64,000 bases of DNA. Origin: Ancylomarina salipaludis (GTDB lineage: Bacteria; Bacteroidota; Bacteroidia; Bacteroidales; Marinifilaceae). Below are positions 37,157-45,873 of this stretch, piece by piece. The notes beneath the pieces are model-generated. The model had not been told where the DNA came from. It was given only the letters and a program-made list of their open reading frames with translations, and ran no database searches. The position numbers and the translations under genes were made by a program. The DNA is taken from positions 1 through 64,000 of the forward strand of contig NZ_SAXA01000005.1 in assembly GCF_004122035.1 (NCBI RefSeq), read 5' to 3'. How positions within the stretch are numbered: position 1 is the stretch's first letter; every line of letters begins with the position of its first letter.

Positions 37157-37690
37157 ATGAGATATGCAATGGCTATCGATACCAAAAAGTGTGTGGGCTG
37201 CAGCGACTGTGTAGTGGCTTGTCAAACCGAGAATGATGTACCTATTGGTTACTGTCGGGATTGGGTCGTAGAGGTGATGGATGGCACTTATCCGCAACTT
37301 GAAATGGAAATTCGTTCAGAGCGATGCAATCACTGTAAGAACTCTCCATGTGTGCGATGTTGTCCTACAGGTGCCAGTCATTATAATGAAGGCGGTATTG
37401 TTCTGGTTGAAAAAGATAAGTGTATAGGCTGTAGTGCTTGTATTACATCTTGTCCTTACGATGCGCGTTTTGTTCATCCTGAAGGCTATGTTGATAAGTG
37501 TACGTTTTGTTTGCACCGTGTTAAAAAAGGGATGAAACCGGCTTGCGTTTCTGTCTGCCCAACCAAGTGTATGTATTTTGGTGATTTGGATGATCCCAGG
37601 TCTGAAGTTTCTATGATTCTTAAAAAGAGAAAATGGAAGACTCTGATTCCGGAAGCAGGAACAAAACCTCAGTTATACTTTTTAATCTAA
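37157..37690 (+). CDS. Four-cluster ferredoxin subunit, PhsB/PsrB-like
   Basis: 177 residues carrying four Cys-rich motifs for [4Fe-4S] clusters: CVGCSDCVVACQ (about 11-22), CNHCKNSPCVRCCP (about 56-69), CIGCSACITSCP (about 89-100) and CTFC...CVSVCPTKC (about 116-140). It passes electrons from the membrane subunit to PhsA-like. It starts 3 nt after the catalytic gene; an AAGGAGG sequence about 9 nt before its ATG is an unusually good Shine-Dalgarno match for this phylum. Confidence 0.95.
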   Translation: MRYAMAIDTKKCVGCSDCVVACQTENDVPIGYCRDWVVEVMDGTYPQLEMEIRSERCNHCKNSPCVRCCPTGASHYNEGGIVLVEKDKCIGCSACITSCPYDARFVHPEGYVDKCTFCLHRVKKGMKPACVSVCPTKCMYFGDLDDPRSEVSMILKKRKWKTLIPEAGTKPQLYFLI

Positions 37691-37790
37691 ATGTTTTTAA
37701 TTGCTAGATTGCTAAATGATTAAAATGTTCAATATTATAATGAGCCAATTATTCCGTTTTAACAATCTAACACTATAACAATTTAATACT

Positions 37791-38732
37791 ATGCGTGAAG
37801 AAATAATTGTTAGTGGTAGAAACAACCCGCTTATCGATCCCCAGCTTCATATTTGGCACTGGGAGATTCCTTTGTATCTATTTTTAGGTGGATTGGCAGC
37901 CGGAGTTTTGTTCTTTGCTGCTTTATATACCATTAGAAACAGAGAAAATGATTACCGTACCGCTGTAAAGATTGCACCTTTTGTTGCACCTGTTGCTCTT
38001 GTTATTGGTCTGCTTGCTCTGTTTTTAGATTTGCATCACAAACTTTATTTTTGGAGACTATATACGACTATTAGATTGGATTCGCCCATGTCGTGGGGGG
38101 CTTGGACTTTAATGTTGGTTACGCCACTGTCAATGTTGTGGTGTGCTCTACATATCAAAGAGCTTTTCCCTAAGTGGGACTGGAAGTTTGATATTATAAA
38201 AGATGTGTTAGCTTTCTTTGAAAAGAATAAGAAAGTTTTAGCCTGGATCATGTTGATTTCATCAGCAATACTGGGTATTTATACGGGAATTCTGTTCTCA
38301 GCATTTAATGCTCGTCCGCTTTGGAATACATCGATTCTAGGACCTTTGTTCCTGGCATCTGGTTTATCTGCTGGTTCAGCAATTACCATTTGGTTATCGA
38401 AAGACCATGCTGAGAAAAAGCGTTTTGCACAACTTGATTTAATGATCATTGGCGTTGAATTATTCTTAATTATTCACATGTTCATGGGATTTTTGGCAAG
38501 TACACAAGTTCAGATCGAAGCAGCCAACTTATTTTTAGGTGGTGCTTATACGGCTCCATTCTGGATCTTCGTTGTTATCCTGGGGATGATTGTTCCCGCG
38601 ATATTGGAAATCCTTGAATTGAGAAAATTTAAAATACCTGTAGTTATTCCTGTAGTCCTGGTTCTATTCGGTAGTTTAATGTTACGTTTCATTATTGCTT
38701 ATGCAGGTCAAGCTAGTCGCTGGCTTTATTAA
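37791..38732 (+). CDS. NrfD/PsrC-family membrane anchor subunit
   Basis: 313 residues with about eight or nine hydrophobic segments, starting after WHWEIPLYLFLGGLAAG (about 23-39), the usual NrfD opening. It oxidises menaquinol and feeds electrons to the iron-sulfur subunit, completing a PhsABC/PsrABC complex. There is a 100-nt gap after subunit B, without a terminator, so one transcript is likely. Confidence 0.93.
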   Translation: MREEIIVSGRNNPLIDPQLHIWHWEIPLYLFLGGLAAGVLFFAALYTIRNRENDYRTAVKIAPFVAPVALVIGLLALFLDLHHKLYFWRLYTTIRLDSPMSWGAWTLMLVTPLSMLWCALHIKELFPKWDWKFDIIKDVLAFFEKNKKVLAWIMLISSAILGIYTGILFSAFNARPLWNTSILGPLFLASGLSAGSAITIWLSKDHAEKKRFAQLDLMIIGVELFLIIHMFMGFLASTQVQIEAANLFLGGAYTAPFWIFVVILGMIVPAILEILELRKFKIPVVIPVVLVLFGSLMLRFIIAYAGQASRWLY

Positions 38733-38797
38733 ATATAACAAATCAAGAATTTATAATCGTTTCTCAAGTCACATTGAGATGGTAAAATATAAATCAT

Positions 38798-39319
38798 ATG
38801 AACGAAGTAAAGAAAACTAAATATTGGAACCCATACATCGGAGGTGTCATGTTGGGTTTGGTACTATTATCTGCAAATTTTATTTCTGGTAGAGGATTAG
38901 GCGCTAGTGGCGCTTTAAAATCTGTTGTTGTAACGACTGTAAATACTGTTGCACCTGATCATGCTGAGAATACTGCATTTTATAAGGATTATAACGAAAC
39001 TCACAAAAATCCAATGAAATCATGGTTGGTTTTTCAGGTCTTTGGTGTTTTAGTAGGTGGATTTTTATCCGGAACATTTGCTAAAAGATTGAAATTTAAG
39101 GTTGAACATTCGCCTAAAATTTCGTCTAAGCGAAGATTAATTTTTGCTCTTATTGGTGGTGCTTTTTTTGGATTTGGTTCCCAGTTAGGACGAGGTTGTA
39201 CTTCTGGTTCTGCATTGAGTGGAATGGCCGTTTTATCCCTTGGTGGATTTATAACAATGGCATGTATTTTCGGAACGGCCTTCGGCTTAGCCTATTTCTT
39301 CCGTAAAAACTGGATTTAA
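38798..39319 (+). CDS. YeeE/YedE-family (TsuA-like) half-transporter, first part
   Basis: 173 residues, about four membrane segments. The family signature GRGCTSGSALSG (about 131-142) has the Cys used in thiosulfate relay by TsuA. With the next gene it makes a split version of the single-chain YeeE transporter. Its place after the PhsABC-like genes suggests import of thiosulfate or a related sulfur species. Confidence 0.88.
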   Translation: MNEVKKTKYWNPYIGGVMLGLVLLSANFISGRGLGASGALKSVVVTTVNTVAPDHAENTAFYKDYNETHKNPMKSWLVFQVFGVLVGGFLSGTFAKRLKFKVEHSPKISSKRRLIFALIGGAFFGFGSQLGRGCTSGSALSGMAVLSLGGFITMACIFGTAFGLAYFFRKNWI

Positions 39320-39392
39320 AAACTATTTCTTCAAATGTTTAAGTTTTGAGTCATAAAAACTCAATTCTAAAAACTAAAAAAAATAAAATATT

Positions 39393-39983
39393 ATGGGACC
39401 ATTAGTAGTAAATGAAATAATTTCTCCGGATACCAATTTGTTCTTAGCCTTTTTAATAGGTATTGGTTTCGGATTTGTATTAGAATCAAGTGGCTTTTCA
39501 TCCAGCAGAAAATTGGCTGGTATGTTTTATGGCTACGACACAACTGTATTGAAAGTATTCTTTACGGCTGCAATCACTGCATTACTAGGTATGTTATTCT
39601 TCAGCCTGTTTGGATGGGTAGATTTGAGCCTTATTTATATCAATCCAACTTTCCTACATTCTGCAATTGTAGGTGGTGTCATCATGGGTGCTGGTTTTAT
39701 TATGGGAGGTTTTTGCCCCGGAACAGCATTTTGTGCTATTTCAATTGGTAAACTGGATGCTTTGGCCTTTATCGGTGGTTTATTTATTGGAATCGTTGCC
39801 TTTACCGAAGGTTACCCTATGTTTGAAGAGCTTTATAAAGCGGAGTTTATGGGAACGCCTACAATCAATGAATTCTTAGGTTTATCTCGTGGTTTATTTT
39901 CTTTTGGTTTAATTGCTGCTGCTTTTGGTATGTTTTGGGTAGGCGAATGGGCTGAAAAGAAATTCCCTAGAGAAGAGTATTAA
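39393..39983 (+). CDS. YeeE/YedE-family (TsuA-like) half-transporter, second part
   Basis: 196 residues with about five membrane segments. The paired signature GFVLESSGFSSSRKLAG lies near the N-terminus (about 26-42), and GGFCPGTAFCAISIGKLDAL at about 107-126 carries the conserved Cys. It is the complementary half to the preceding gene, 73 nt downstream. Confidence 0.88.
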   Translation: MGPLVVNEIISPDTNLFLAFLIGIGFGFVLESSGFSSSRKLAGMFYGYDTTVLKVFFTAAITALLGMLFFSLFGWVDLSLIYINPTFLHSAIVGGVIMGAGFIMGGFCPGTAFCAISIGKLDALAFIGGLFIGIVAFTEGYPMFEELYKAEFMGTPTINEFLGLSRGLFSFGLIAAAFGMFWVGEWAEKKFPREEY

Positions 39984-40059
39984 AATCAATTAGGAATTTC
40001 GAATTATGATTTTGGAATAAATCTGTAATTCGTAATTTAAAATTTGTAATTCTACAATC

Positions 40060-40680
40060 ATGAATATAAGATTAAAATTAGCAGCAGTTTTCCTTCCCTT
40101 AGGATTAATTATTGCAGCTGTACCTGAAAATACAACAAAAGCTTATAAGCTAACGGCAGAAGAATTGCTTGTGGAAGCTCAGGAAGGTGCTCAGTTTATG
40201 AGTACTGATGAAATTGCTGATATGTTGGTACAAAAAGATCCATCGTTTCAGCTGATTGATGTGAGAGCTCAGAATGAGTTCGAGAAGTTTCATTTACCTA
40301 ATGCCATCAATATTCCTATTTCTGAGATTTTATCGGAAGATTGGGCTGACGTTTTGGATCAGGATGTGAAGATGAATGTTTTTTATTCAAACGGAACCTT
40401 AAAAGCCAATGAGGCATGGATGATTACACGTCAGTTGGGTTTTAACAACAATTATGTGCTTCAGGGTGGTTTGAACTACTGGATTGAAACAATTCTGAAT
40501 CCAACTGCTCCAGCCTCAACAAGTCCTGATGAAGAGATTGCTAAATACGATTTCCGTAAGGGGGCTGGTATGGCTCTTGGTGGTGCTTCAGTGAGTACGA
40601 CAAGCGCTACAACATCGAGTTCTCCTATGCCAGCTGTTAAGAAGAAAAAGAAGAAAAAACGTGCTGCGGGTGGTTGTTAA
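40060..40680 (+). CDS. Exported rhodanese-like protein with Ser in place of catalytic Cys
   Basis: 206 residues. Signal-like N-terminus (hydrophobic 5-20). The rhodanese fold (about 45-145) shows LIDVRAQNEFEKFHLPNAIN (65-84) and GGLNYW (136-141). The active-site loop reads VFYSNGTLKANEAW: residue 110 is Ser where rhodaneses that carry sulfane sulfur have Cys. The C-terminus is low-complexity Ser/Thr, then seven Lys and RAAGGC, so the only Cys is the last residue. It probably binds or delivers sulfur species to or from the reductase, or is a non-catalytic partner; the terminal Cys could act instead (speculation). Confidence 0.85.
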   Translation: MNIRLKLAAVFLPLGLIIAAVPENTTKAYKLTAEELLVEAQEGAQFMSTDEIADMLVQKDPSFQLIDVRAQNEFEKFHLPNAINIPISEILSEDWADVLDQDVKMNVFYSNGTLKANEAWMITRQLGFNNNYVLQGGLNYWIETILNPTAPASTSPDEEIAKYDFRKGAGMALGGASVSTTSATTSSSPMPAVKKKKKKKRAAGGC

Positions 40681-40700
40681 TCCTCTTGTAATACGAGTAT

Positions 40701-40738
40701 AAAAAAAGTGCTTACCAATTTGGTGAGCACTTTTTTTG
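40701..40738. terminator. Bidirectional terminator between convergent genes
   Basis: GTGCTTACC and GGTGAGCAC form a stem flanked by A7 on the left and T7 on the right, so it can end both the plus-strand sulfur operon and the minus-strand Lys/Cys-rich gene. Confidence 0.9.
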
Positions 40739-40756
40739 TTTCTTGTTTTTGCAAGC

Positions 40757-41113
40757 TTATTTTTTAGTTTCTTTTTTGCTACAAGTCTTTTTGCAATCAG
40801 TTTTACATGCTTTTTTTGCTTCCTTATTGCAACATGCTTTTGTACAGTCTGCTTTGCAATCTTTCATTTCAGCCTTTGTACAACAAGCCTTTTTGTCTGC
40901 TTTAGTACAAGCTTTTTTGTCAGCCTTTGTACAGCAAGCCTTCTTATCAGCTTTTTTACAACAAGCTTTCTTATCAGTTTTTTTAGTGTCTTTTTTCTGA
41001 TCTTGTTGTTGAGTTAATGTGATATTAGAATCTGTTGTGATAATTTGGTTAGCTGCTACGCTTACTAAACTCATTGAGAAAACAAACAGAAGTCCGAATA
41101 CTAATCTTTTCAT
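40757..41113 (-). CDS. Exported Lys/Cys-rich repeat protein (KKACC repeats)
   Basis: 118 residues. A clear signal peptide (1-20, SVAA) is followed by a short linker and then residues 40-118 built from imperfect repeats of about nine residues, KKACC(T/K)KAD. I count 14 Cys, mostly as CC pairs, with Lys nearly every other position and almost no hydrophobic residues. No family is known to me. Exported and dense in thiols, it might bind metals or sulfur species, like a secreted metallothionein. It converges on the sulfur operon and diverges from a two-component system, but those links are inference. Confidence 0.75.
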   Translation of the reverse strand: MKRLVFGLLFVFSMSLVSVAANQIITTDSNITLTQQQDQKKDTKKTDKKACCKKADKKACCTKADKKACTKADKKACCTKAEMKDCKADCTKACCNKEAKKACKTDCKKTCSKKETKK

Positions 41114-41414
41114 AATTAATAATTTAAATTGTTTATAAAGTTCTAACCCAGTTCAAATTGGTATGTTAAAGATAATAAAAAGATATTCGAGTCTTCTGTT
41201 AATGAATTGTTAAAGGGCTCAGATTTTAATAAATAAAGCCTATTTTTGAATCATAATTTAGTTGATTAAAAGAGTTTTAGAGTTGGATTGGAAATTTGTT
41301 TACAATGTGTTGGTGAATCTATTTTTCAGACATCAGTATTCAATTTTATCACATTAAATCGAAATTTTAATAGAATGAAAGCGAGTTTTGTTTCGCTCTT
41401 TTTTAAGAATACAT
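41114..41414. other. Divergent intergenic region of the Lys/Cys-rich protein and sensor kinase
   Basis: 301 nt, no gene seen. It must hold the promoters of the minus-strand Lys/Cys-rich gene and the plus-strand kinase; no consensus box or operator stands out to me. Confidence 0.4.
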
Positions 41415-42647
41415 ATGAATCGATATAAATCACACATATTTATAGGTGTCTCAATTCTAGTTTTGATTATTCTACTGATGATACAAGTTCAGTGGATTAA
41501 TCAGGCCCGAAAATTGAACGAAGAACAGTTTAGGCATTTAGTGGGACTAGCTCTTCACGAGTCGGTAAGCGAATTTATGAAAGACCAGCAATCCTGTTAT
41601 GAGATGAGTGAGTGTATGAAAAAACTCAAGTCTAAGTCGGATAGTGCCAGATTAAAGTCAGAAATAAAACGCTTGAATACGATAATTGATGATAAGTTTA
41701 AACAGCATCAGATTGAATCGAGTTACACGATTGAAGTTTTATCTAAGGCTGACAAACAACCTCATAGTCGCTGTTTTTATTATAGCATGCAAAAGGCTTT
41801 AAGTGATGATAAAGCCATGTTGAATGTGTATTTTGATAAGCGTGAAAAAAACTTGCTTGATAGTATGGGAACCATGTTTATGGCATCTTTGATTGCGATT
41901 ATAATTTTGTTTTCCCTTTTTGGAATCACCGTTTTATCCTTAATGAGAGATAAAAAGATTCTGGGCAGAACAACTGATCTGATTAATAATATTGCTCACG
42001 AATTTAAAACACCCATGGCGAGTATTGCACTGGCATGTGGTATGCTTAAACGTGAGAAGGTTTTATCACAACCGGAAAATGTAGCACATTATTCTGATAT
42101 TATAGATACCGAGAATAACCGATTGCGATCGCAGGTTGAACAATTGCTTAAATTGGCATGCATCGAGAGGGGCGAATTGAAACTGAATGCCAATGAAGTT
42201 TCTATTCATAATCTGCTTACCGAATGCGCCGCATGTCTTGATATTCATCTTAAAGAGAAACAAGGGCAAATTGAATATGAACTGGATGCCAGTCATGATT
42301 GTGTAAATGTTGATAAAGATCTGCTTCAGGATGTGTTTAAGAATTTAATTGACAACGCCATCAAGTATTCCGGTGTTCATCCGCAAATAAAAATTTGTAC
42401 CGAAAGTAAAAACGACCAGCTTCTGGTTTCAATCAGTGATAAGGGCATTGGTATGACCAGAGAAGAACAAAAGCATATTTTCGATCGTTATTACAGAGCA
42501 CAAACTGGTGATATTCATAATGTGAAAGGGTTCGGAATTGGTTTATCCTATTCAAAAATGATTGTTGATGCGCATAAAGGAACGATTAAAGTTTGGAGTA
42601 AAAAGAATATTGGTAGTACATTTACAGTTGTATTACCATTAAGTTAA
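41415..42647 (+). CDS. Membrane sensor histidine kinase
   Basis: 410 residues from the ATG at 41415 (MNRYKSHIF); an upstream TTG start is unneeded. Membrane segments at about 8-27 and 153-177 enclose a periplasmic sensor domain of about 120 residues that holds three Cys (SCYEMSEC at 60-67 and RCF near 120). The cytoplasmic kinase has the H-box IAHEFKTP (His195), N-box NLIDNAIKYS, G1 DKGIGM and G2 GFGIGL. It phosphorylates the response regulator encoded 4 nt downstream. The signal is unknown; the cysteines would allow redox, metal or sulfur sensing. Confidence 0.95.
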   Translation: MNRYKSHIFIGVSILVLIILLMIQVQWINQARKLNEEQFRHLVGLALHESVSEFMKDQQSCYEMSECMKKLKSKSDSARLKSEIKRLNTIIDDKFKQHQIESSYTIEVLSKADKQPHSRCFYYSMQKALSDDKAMLNVYFDKREKNLLDSMGTMFMASLIAIIILFSLFGITVLSLMRDKKILGRTTDLINNIAHEFKTPMASIALACGMLKREKVLSQPENVAHYSDIIDTENNRLRSQVEQLLKLACIERGELKLNANEVSIHNLLTECAACLDIHLKEKQGQIEYELDASHDCVNVDKDLLQDVFKNLIDNAIKYSGVHPQIKICTESKNDQLLVSISDKGIGMTREEQKHIFDRYYRAQTGDIHNVKGFGIGLSYSKMIVDAHKGTIKVWSKKNIGSTFTVVLPLS

Positions 42648-42651
42648 GTTT

Positions 42652-43353
42652 ATGAATTCTGTAAAAATTCCCAATATTCTTCTGGTTGAAGACGATCCCA
42701 GTTTAGGTATGCTAATGAAAGATTTTCTTGGCATGGAAGGTTTTAATGTAACGCTTGCGCGTGACGGTGTTGAAGGCTTGTCTTCTTTTGTTTCGAATAA
42801 ATTTGATTTATGCCTGTTGGATGTGATGATGCCTTTGATGGATGGTTTTACTCTGGCACGTAAAATCAGAAAAAAGAATGAAGAGATTCCCATTATCTTT
42901 TTAACTGCAAAATCTTTAAAGGAGGATAAATTGAATGGTTTTGACCTGGGAGGTGATGATTACATTACTAAACCATTTGATGAGGACGAACTGGTAAGGC
43001 GAATTCATGCCGTTCTAAAGCGTTCATTCAAAGTTGAGGATGATGAAGAGTATAAATGCAAAATTGGAAAATTTGAATTTGATCATCCCAATCTTGAACT
43101 CACGTACAAGGGCGAGACGACTCGTATTACCAAAAAAGAGGCTGATGTATTAATTATGCTTTGTAATAGTCGTAATTCTTTGGTCAAGCGTGAAGATATT
43201 CTGGTGAAGGTATGGGGCGAGAATGATTATTTTATGGGGAGAAGCCTTGATGTATTTATTACAAAATTACGCAAGCATTTAAAACCTGATCCCAATATCA
43301 AAATTGAAAATGTCCATGGGGTTGGTTTTATTTTGAGTGATGGTACCAGGTAA
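42652..43353 (+). CDS. OmpR/PhoB-family response regulator
   Basis: 233 residues. Receiver domain 1-125 with acidic pocket EDD (13-15), phosphoacceptor Asp57 (CLLDVMMP), Thr in LTAKS and Lys in TKPFDE. A winged-helix DNA-binding domain spans about 135-232 (TKKEADVLIMLCNSRNSLVK, then SLDVFITKLRKHLK). It pairs with the kinase just upstream. Targets are unknown; the adjacent divergent gene and sulfur operon are candidates. Confidence 0.96.
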   Translation: MNSVKIPNILLVEDDPSLGMLMKDFLGMEGFNVTLARDGVEGLSSFVSNKFDLCLLDVMMPLMDGFTLARKIRKKNEEIPIIFLTAKSLKEDKLNGFDLGGDDYITKPFDEDELVRRIHAVLKRSFKVEDDEEYKCKIGKFEFDHPNLELTYKGETTRITKKEADVLIMLCNSRNSLVKREDILVKVWGENDYFMGRSLDVFITKLRKHLKPDPNIKIENVHGVGFILSDGTR

Positions 43354-43509
43354 GCTTTTTTGAAAAGATTTATGGTATTTGATGTTTTTCCTAAACGAAA
43401 ATATAAATTCGATCTGCATATAGATAAAAGCTATTCCAATTAATGTCTTACTAAATTTCAATATCCTTTCTAAAATTGTAATTTTGGGGAGGATTTTAAA
43501 TTTAATACA

Positions 43510-44172
43510 ATGAGTATTTCAAAAAATATAGATGAAATTTTAAATAGCATTCCGGAAAGTGTTAAACTTATTGCGGTTTCAAAAACCAAACCAAAAGAAG
43601 ATATTGTAGAGGCTTACGAGGGAGGTTATAAGATTTTTGGGGAGAATAAACCTCAGGAACTAAAGCAGAAATTTGAAGCACTTCCTAAAGATATCGAGTG
43701 GCATTTTATTGGTCATTTGCAGACGAATAAAGTTAAATATATTGCCGAATTTGTTCATCTTATTCATGCTGTAGATAGTCTGAAACTTTTAACTGAGATC
43801 AATAAGCAGGCTCTGAAACACAATCGTATTATCAATTGTCTGTTGCAATTTCATATCGCCAAAGAAGAGAGTAAGTTCGGATATGCTTTGAATGAAGCTC
43901 AGGATATGTTGAATTCTGAGGAATTCAGAAATCTTGAAGGCATCAATATTGTTGGCGTTATGGGGATGGCGACTTTTACTGATGATCAGGATCAGGTTCG
44001 ATCAGAATTTAAGCAACTGAAGACTAATTTCGATGTTTTAAAAACGGAATTCTTCAAAGAAAAAGCTGATTTTAAAGAAATATCTATGGGAATGTCTGGT
44101 GATTACCAACTGGCCATTGAAGAGGGAAGTACAATGGTACGAGTAGGAAGTTCTATTTTTGGTACCAGATAA
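43510..44172 (+). CDS. YggS/PROSC-family PLP-binding protein
   Basis: 220 residues. The family helps keep PLP homeostasis. PLP lysine is Lys25 in IAVSKTKP; IFGENKPQEL, WHFIGHLQTNKV (about 77-88) and SMGMSGDYQLAIEEGSTMVR (about 190-209) are characteristic. A TAATTTTG box at 43479-43486 could be its -7 promoter element. Stand-alone gene. Confidence 0.95.
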   Translation: MSISKNIDEILNSIPESVKLIAVSKTKPKEDIVEAYEGGYKIFGENKPQELKQKFEALPKDIEWHFIGHLQTNKVKYIAEFVHLIHAVDSLKLLTEINKQALKHNRIINCLLQFHIAKEESKFGYALNEAQDMLNSEEFRNLEGINIVGVMGMATFTDDQDQVRSEFKQLKTNFDVLKTEFFKEKADFKEISMGMSGDYQLAIEEGSTMVRVGSSIFGTR

Positions 44173-44269
44173 GTTTTGTAGTGTACAACTTAATTGATAC
44201 CAAGTGAACTTATTCTCCTTTGATTTAGTATTAAGTCAGTTAAAATGATAATTGATTCCTTGAATTAAT

Positions 44270-44277
44270 TATATTTG
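44270..44277 (+). promoter_or_regulatory. -7 promoter box of the DHODH-like gene
   Basis: TATATTTG fits TAnnTTTG, 30 nt before the chosen ATG. A TTG at 44252-44254 is 15 nt upstream, shorter than the usual spacing. Confidence 0.45.
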
Positions 44278-44307
44278 TTTCAATCAAAAAAAATAAAGAA
44301 TACTAGC

Positions 44308-45312
44308 ATGATAAATCTTGAAACCACCTATATGGGATTGACTTTAAAAAATCCCATTGTAGTTAGCAGTTCTGGTTTAACCAACTCTGTTCGTAAAATT
44401 AAAATATTAGAAGAAAAAGGTGCCGGCGCTGTTGTTTTGAAATCTCTGTTTGAAGAACAAATCACCAACGAAGCTTCACATTTAATCTCTTCAGATCCTA
44501 AAAACACGGCTTATCCTGAGGCTGAAGATTACATTATTAATTATGTGAAAGGCAATTCAATTTCGAACTATCTGGAACTAATTCGTGAGGCTAAAAAGGC
44601 TGTTTCAATACCGGTTATTGCAAGTATCAATTGTGTTTCAGCTAAAGATTGGACATCTTTTGCAAAAGAGATTGAAAAGGCTGGTGCTGATGCTATCGAG
44701 TTAAATGTTTTTATTGTACCCAACGATAGAAACAAATCTTCAGAGGCATATGAAAAACTGTATTACGATGTTTTCTCAGCTGTGAAAAAACAGGTAAATA
44801 TTCCAATTGCGATGAAATTGGGAATCTATTTTACCAATGTGATGGCTGTTGCCAACCGTTTGAATGCTGATGGTGCTGATGCTTTAGTTTTGTTCAACCG
44901 TTTTTATGAGCCGGATATTGATATCGATAAGATGGAAATGACTTCAGCGGATGTATTGAGTTCTCCTTCTGATATTCGTAAATCACTACGTTTTGTTGGA
45001 ATGCTCAGTGATAAAATTCGCGGTATTGATATTTCTGCATCTACAGGTATTCATGATGGAAAGGCAGCAATTAAGCAGTTGCTGGCTGGTGCTAAAACCG
45101 TTCAGCTTTGCTCTACAATCTATGAAAATGGTTTCGATAGGGTATCGGATATTCTGACTGATATAGCCAAGTGGATGGAAGAGAAGGAATTCAAATCTGT
45201 TGCAGAATTCAGAGGTAAATTGAGTTATGGCAGAGGTGAGGATTCAGCGATGTATGAAAGAGCTCAGTTTATGAAATATTTTTCAAATACTAAAAAAGAG
45301 GTTTTGCAATAA
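44308..45312 (+). CDS. Dihydroorotate dehydrogenase-like FMN protein
   Basis: 334 residues from the ATG at 44308 (MINLETTYMG), the normal family start. TIM-barrel FMN-binding fold with LKNPIVVSSSGLT (about 10-22), SINCVSAKDW, ELNVFIVPND (about 131-140), AMKLG (about 169-173) and STGIHDGKAAIKQLLAGA near the phosphate site. Catalytic-base positions differ from pyrD proper, so it may be a paralogue acting on another substrate. It stands alone with its own terminator. Confidence 0.85.
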   Translation: MINLETTYMGLTLKNPIVVSSSGLTNSVRKIKILEEKGAGAVVLKSLFEEQITNEASHLISSDPKNTAYPEAEDYIINYVKGNSISNYLELIREAKKAVSIPVIASINCVSAKDWTSFAKEIEKAGADAIELNVFIVPNDRNKSSEAYEKLYYDVFSAVKKQVNIPIAMKLGIYFTNVMAVANRLNADGADALVLFNRFYEPDIDIDKMEMTSADVLSSPSDIRKSLRFVGMLSDKIRGIDISASTGIHDGKAAIKQLLAGAKTVQLCSTIYENGFDRVSDILTDIAKWMEEKEFKSVAEFRGKLSYGRGEDSAMYERAQFMKYFSNTKKEVLQ

Positions 45313-45332
45313 AACGTCTTTTGATCATATTT

Positions 45333-45361
45333 TAGTCCGAATTATTGTTCGGACTTTTTTT
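45333..45361 (+). terminator. Rho-independent terminator of the DHODH-like gene
   Basis: AGTCCGAA and TTCGGACT around a short loop, followed by seven T. Confidence 0.9.
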
Positions 45362-45393
45362 ATGCTTTGTTGCGATTTGCTTTATTTTTCTTC

Positions 45394-45423
45394 TTGCAGA
45401 TTGAGAAAAAATCCTTACATTTG
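45394..45423 (+). promoter_or_regulatory. Promoter of rplS
   Basis: TTG (45394-45396), 19 nt, then TACATTTG (45416-45423), a full Bacteroidota consensus. The leader to the start codon would be about 75 nt; a conserved autoregulatory fold could lie in it but I cannot assign one. Confidence 0.65.
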
Positions 45424-45504
45424 CGGCGAATTCGTGCGTAATCTCTGGCATCAAGACAGTTATATGTTTATATTGCGTTCGTGAATCTAAAAAAAATCAA
45501 TACG

Positions 45505-45852
45505 ATGGATTTAATTAAAGTTGCTGAGCAAGCATTTGCTACAGGCGTTGAAGTTCCTGCTTTTGGAGCAGGTGACACTATTAGTGTTTCTTACAAAATT
45601 AAAGAGGGTAACAAAGAAAGAATTCAGATCTTTAGAGGTGTAGTTATCCAAATTAAAGGTACTGGTACAACCAAAACTTTTACTATTCGTAAAATGTCTG
45701 GTAACGTTGGTGTAGAAAGAATTATTCCAATGAGTTCTCCATTCATCGATAAGATTGAAGTGAACAAAAGAGGTCGTGTTCGTAGAGCTAGAATTTTCTA
45801 CTTACGTGCTCTTACTGGTAAAAAAGCTAGAATCAAAGAAAGAAGATTCTAA
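45505..45852 (+). CDS. rplS: 50S ribosomal protein L19
   Basis: 115 residues, normal for L19, from the ATG at 45505 (MDLIKVAEQ); a GTG 24 nt upstream would add residues the family lacks. L19 lies at the 30S-50S interface. Typical segments are [44 protein letters not shown] and the basic C-terminal [20 protein letters not shown]. It is transcribed alone from its own promoter and ends at a strong terminator. Confidence 0.97.
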   Translation: MDLIKVAEQAFATGVEVPAFGAGDTISVSYKIKEGNKERIQIFRGVVIQIKGTGTTKTFTIRKMSGNVGVERIIPMSSPFIDKIEVNKRGRVRRARIFYLRALTGKKARIKERRF

Positions 45853-45873
45853 TCAGCTTTTAAGAATATTGAA

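Noticed and set aside
40736-41017. Phe/Cys/Ser-rich plus-strand open frames of 93 and 85 codons
   Set aside because: Complement of the KKACC-repeat gene; Lys codons read backward give Phe. The minus frame has a signal peptide and regular repeats.
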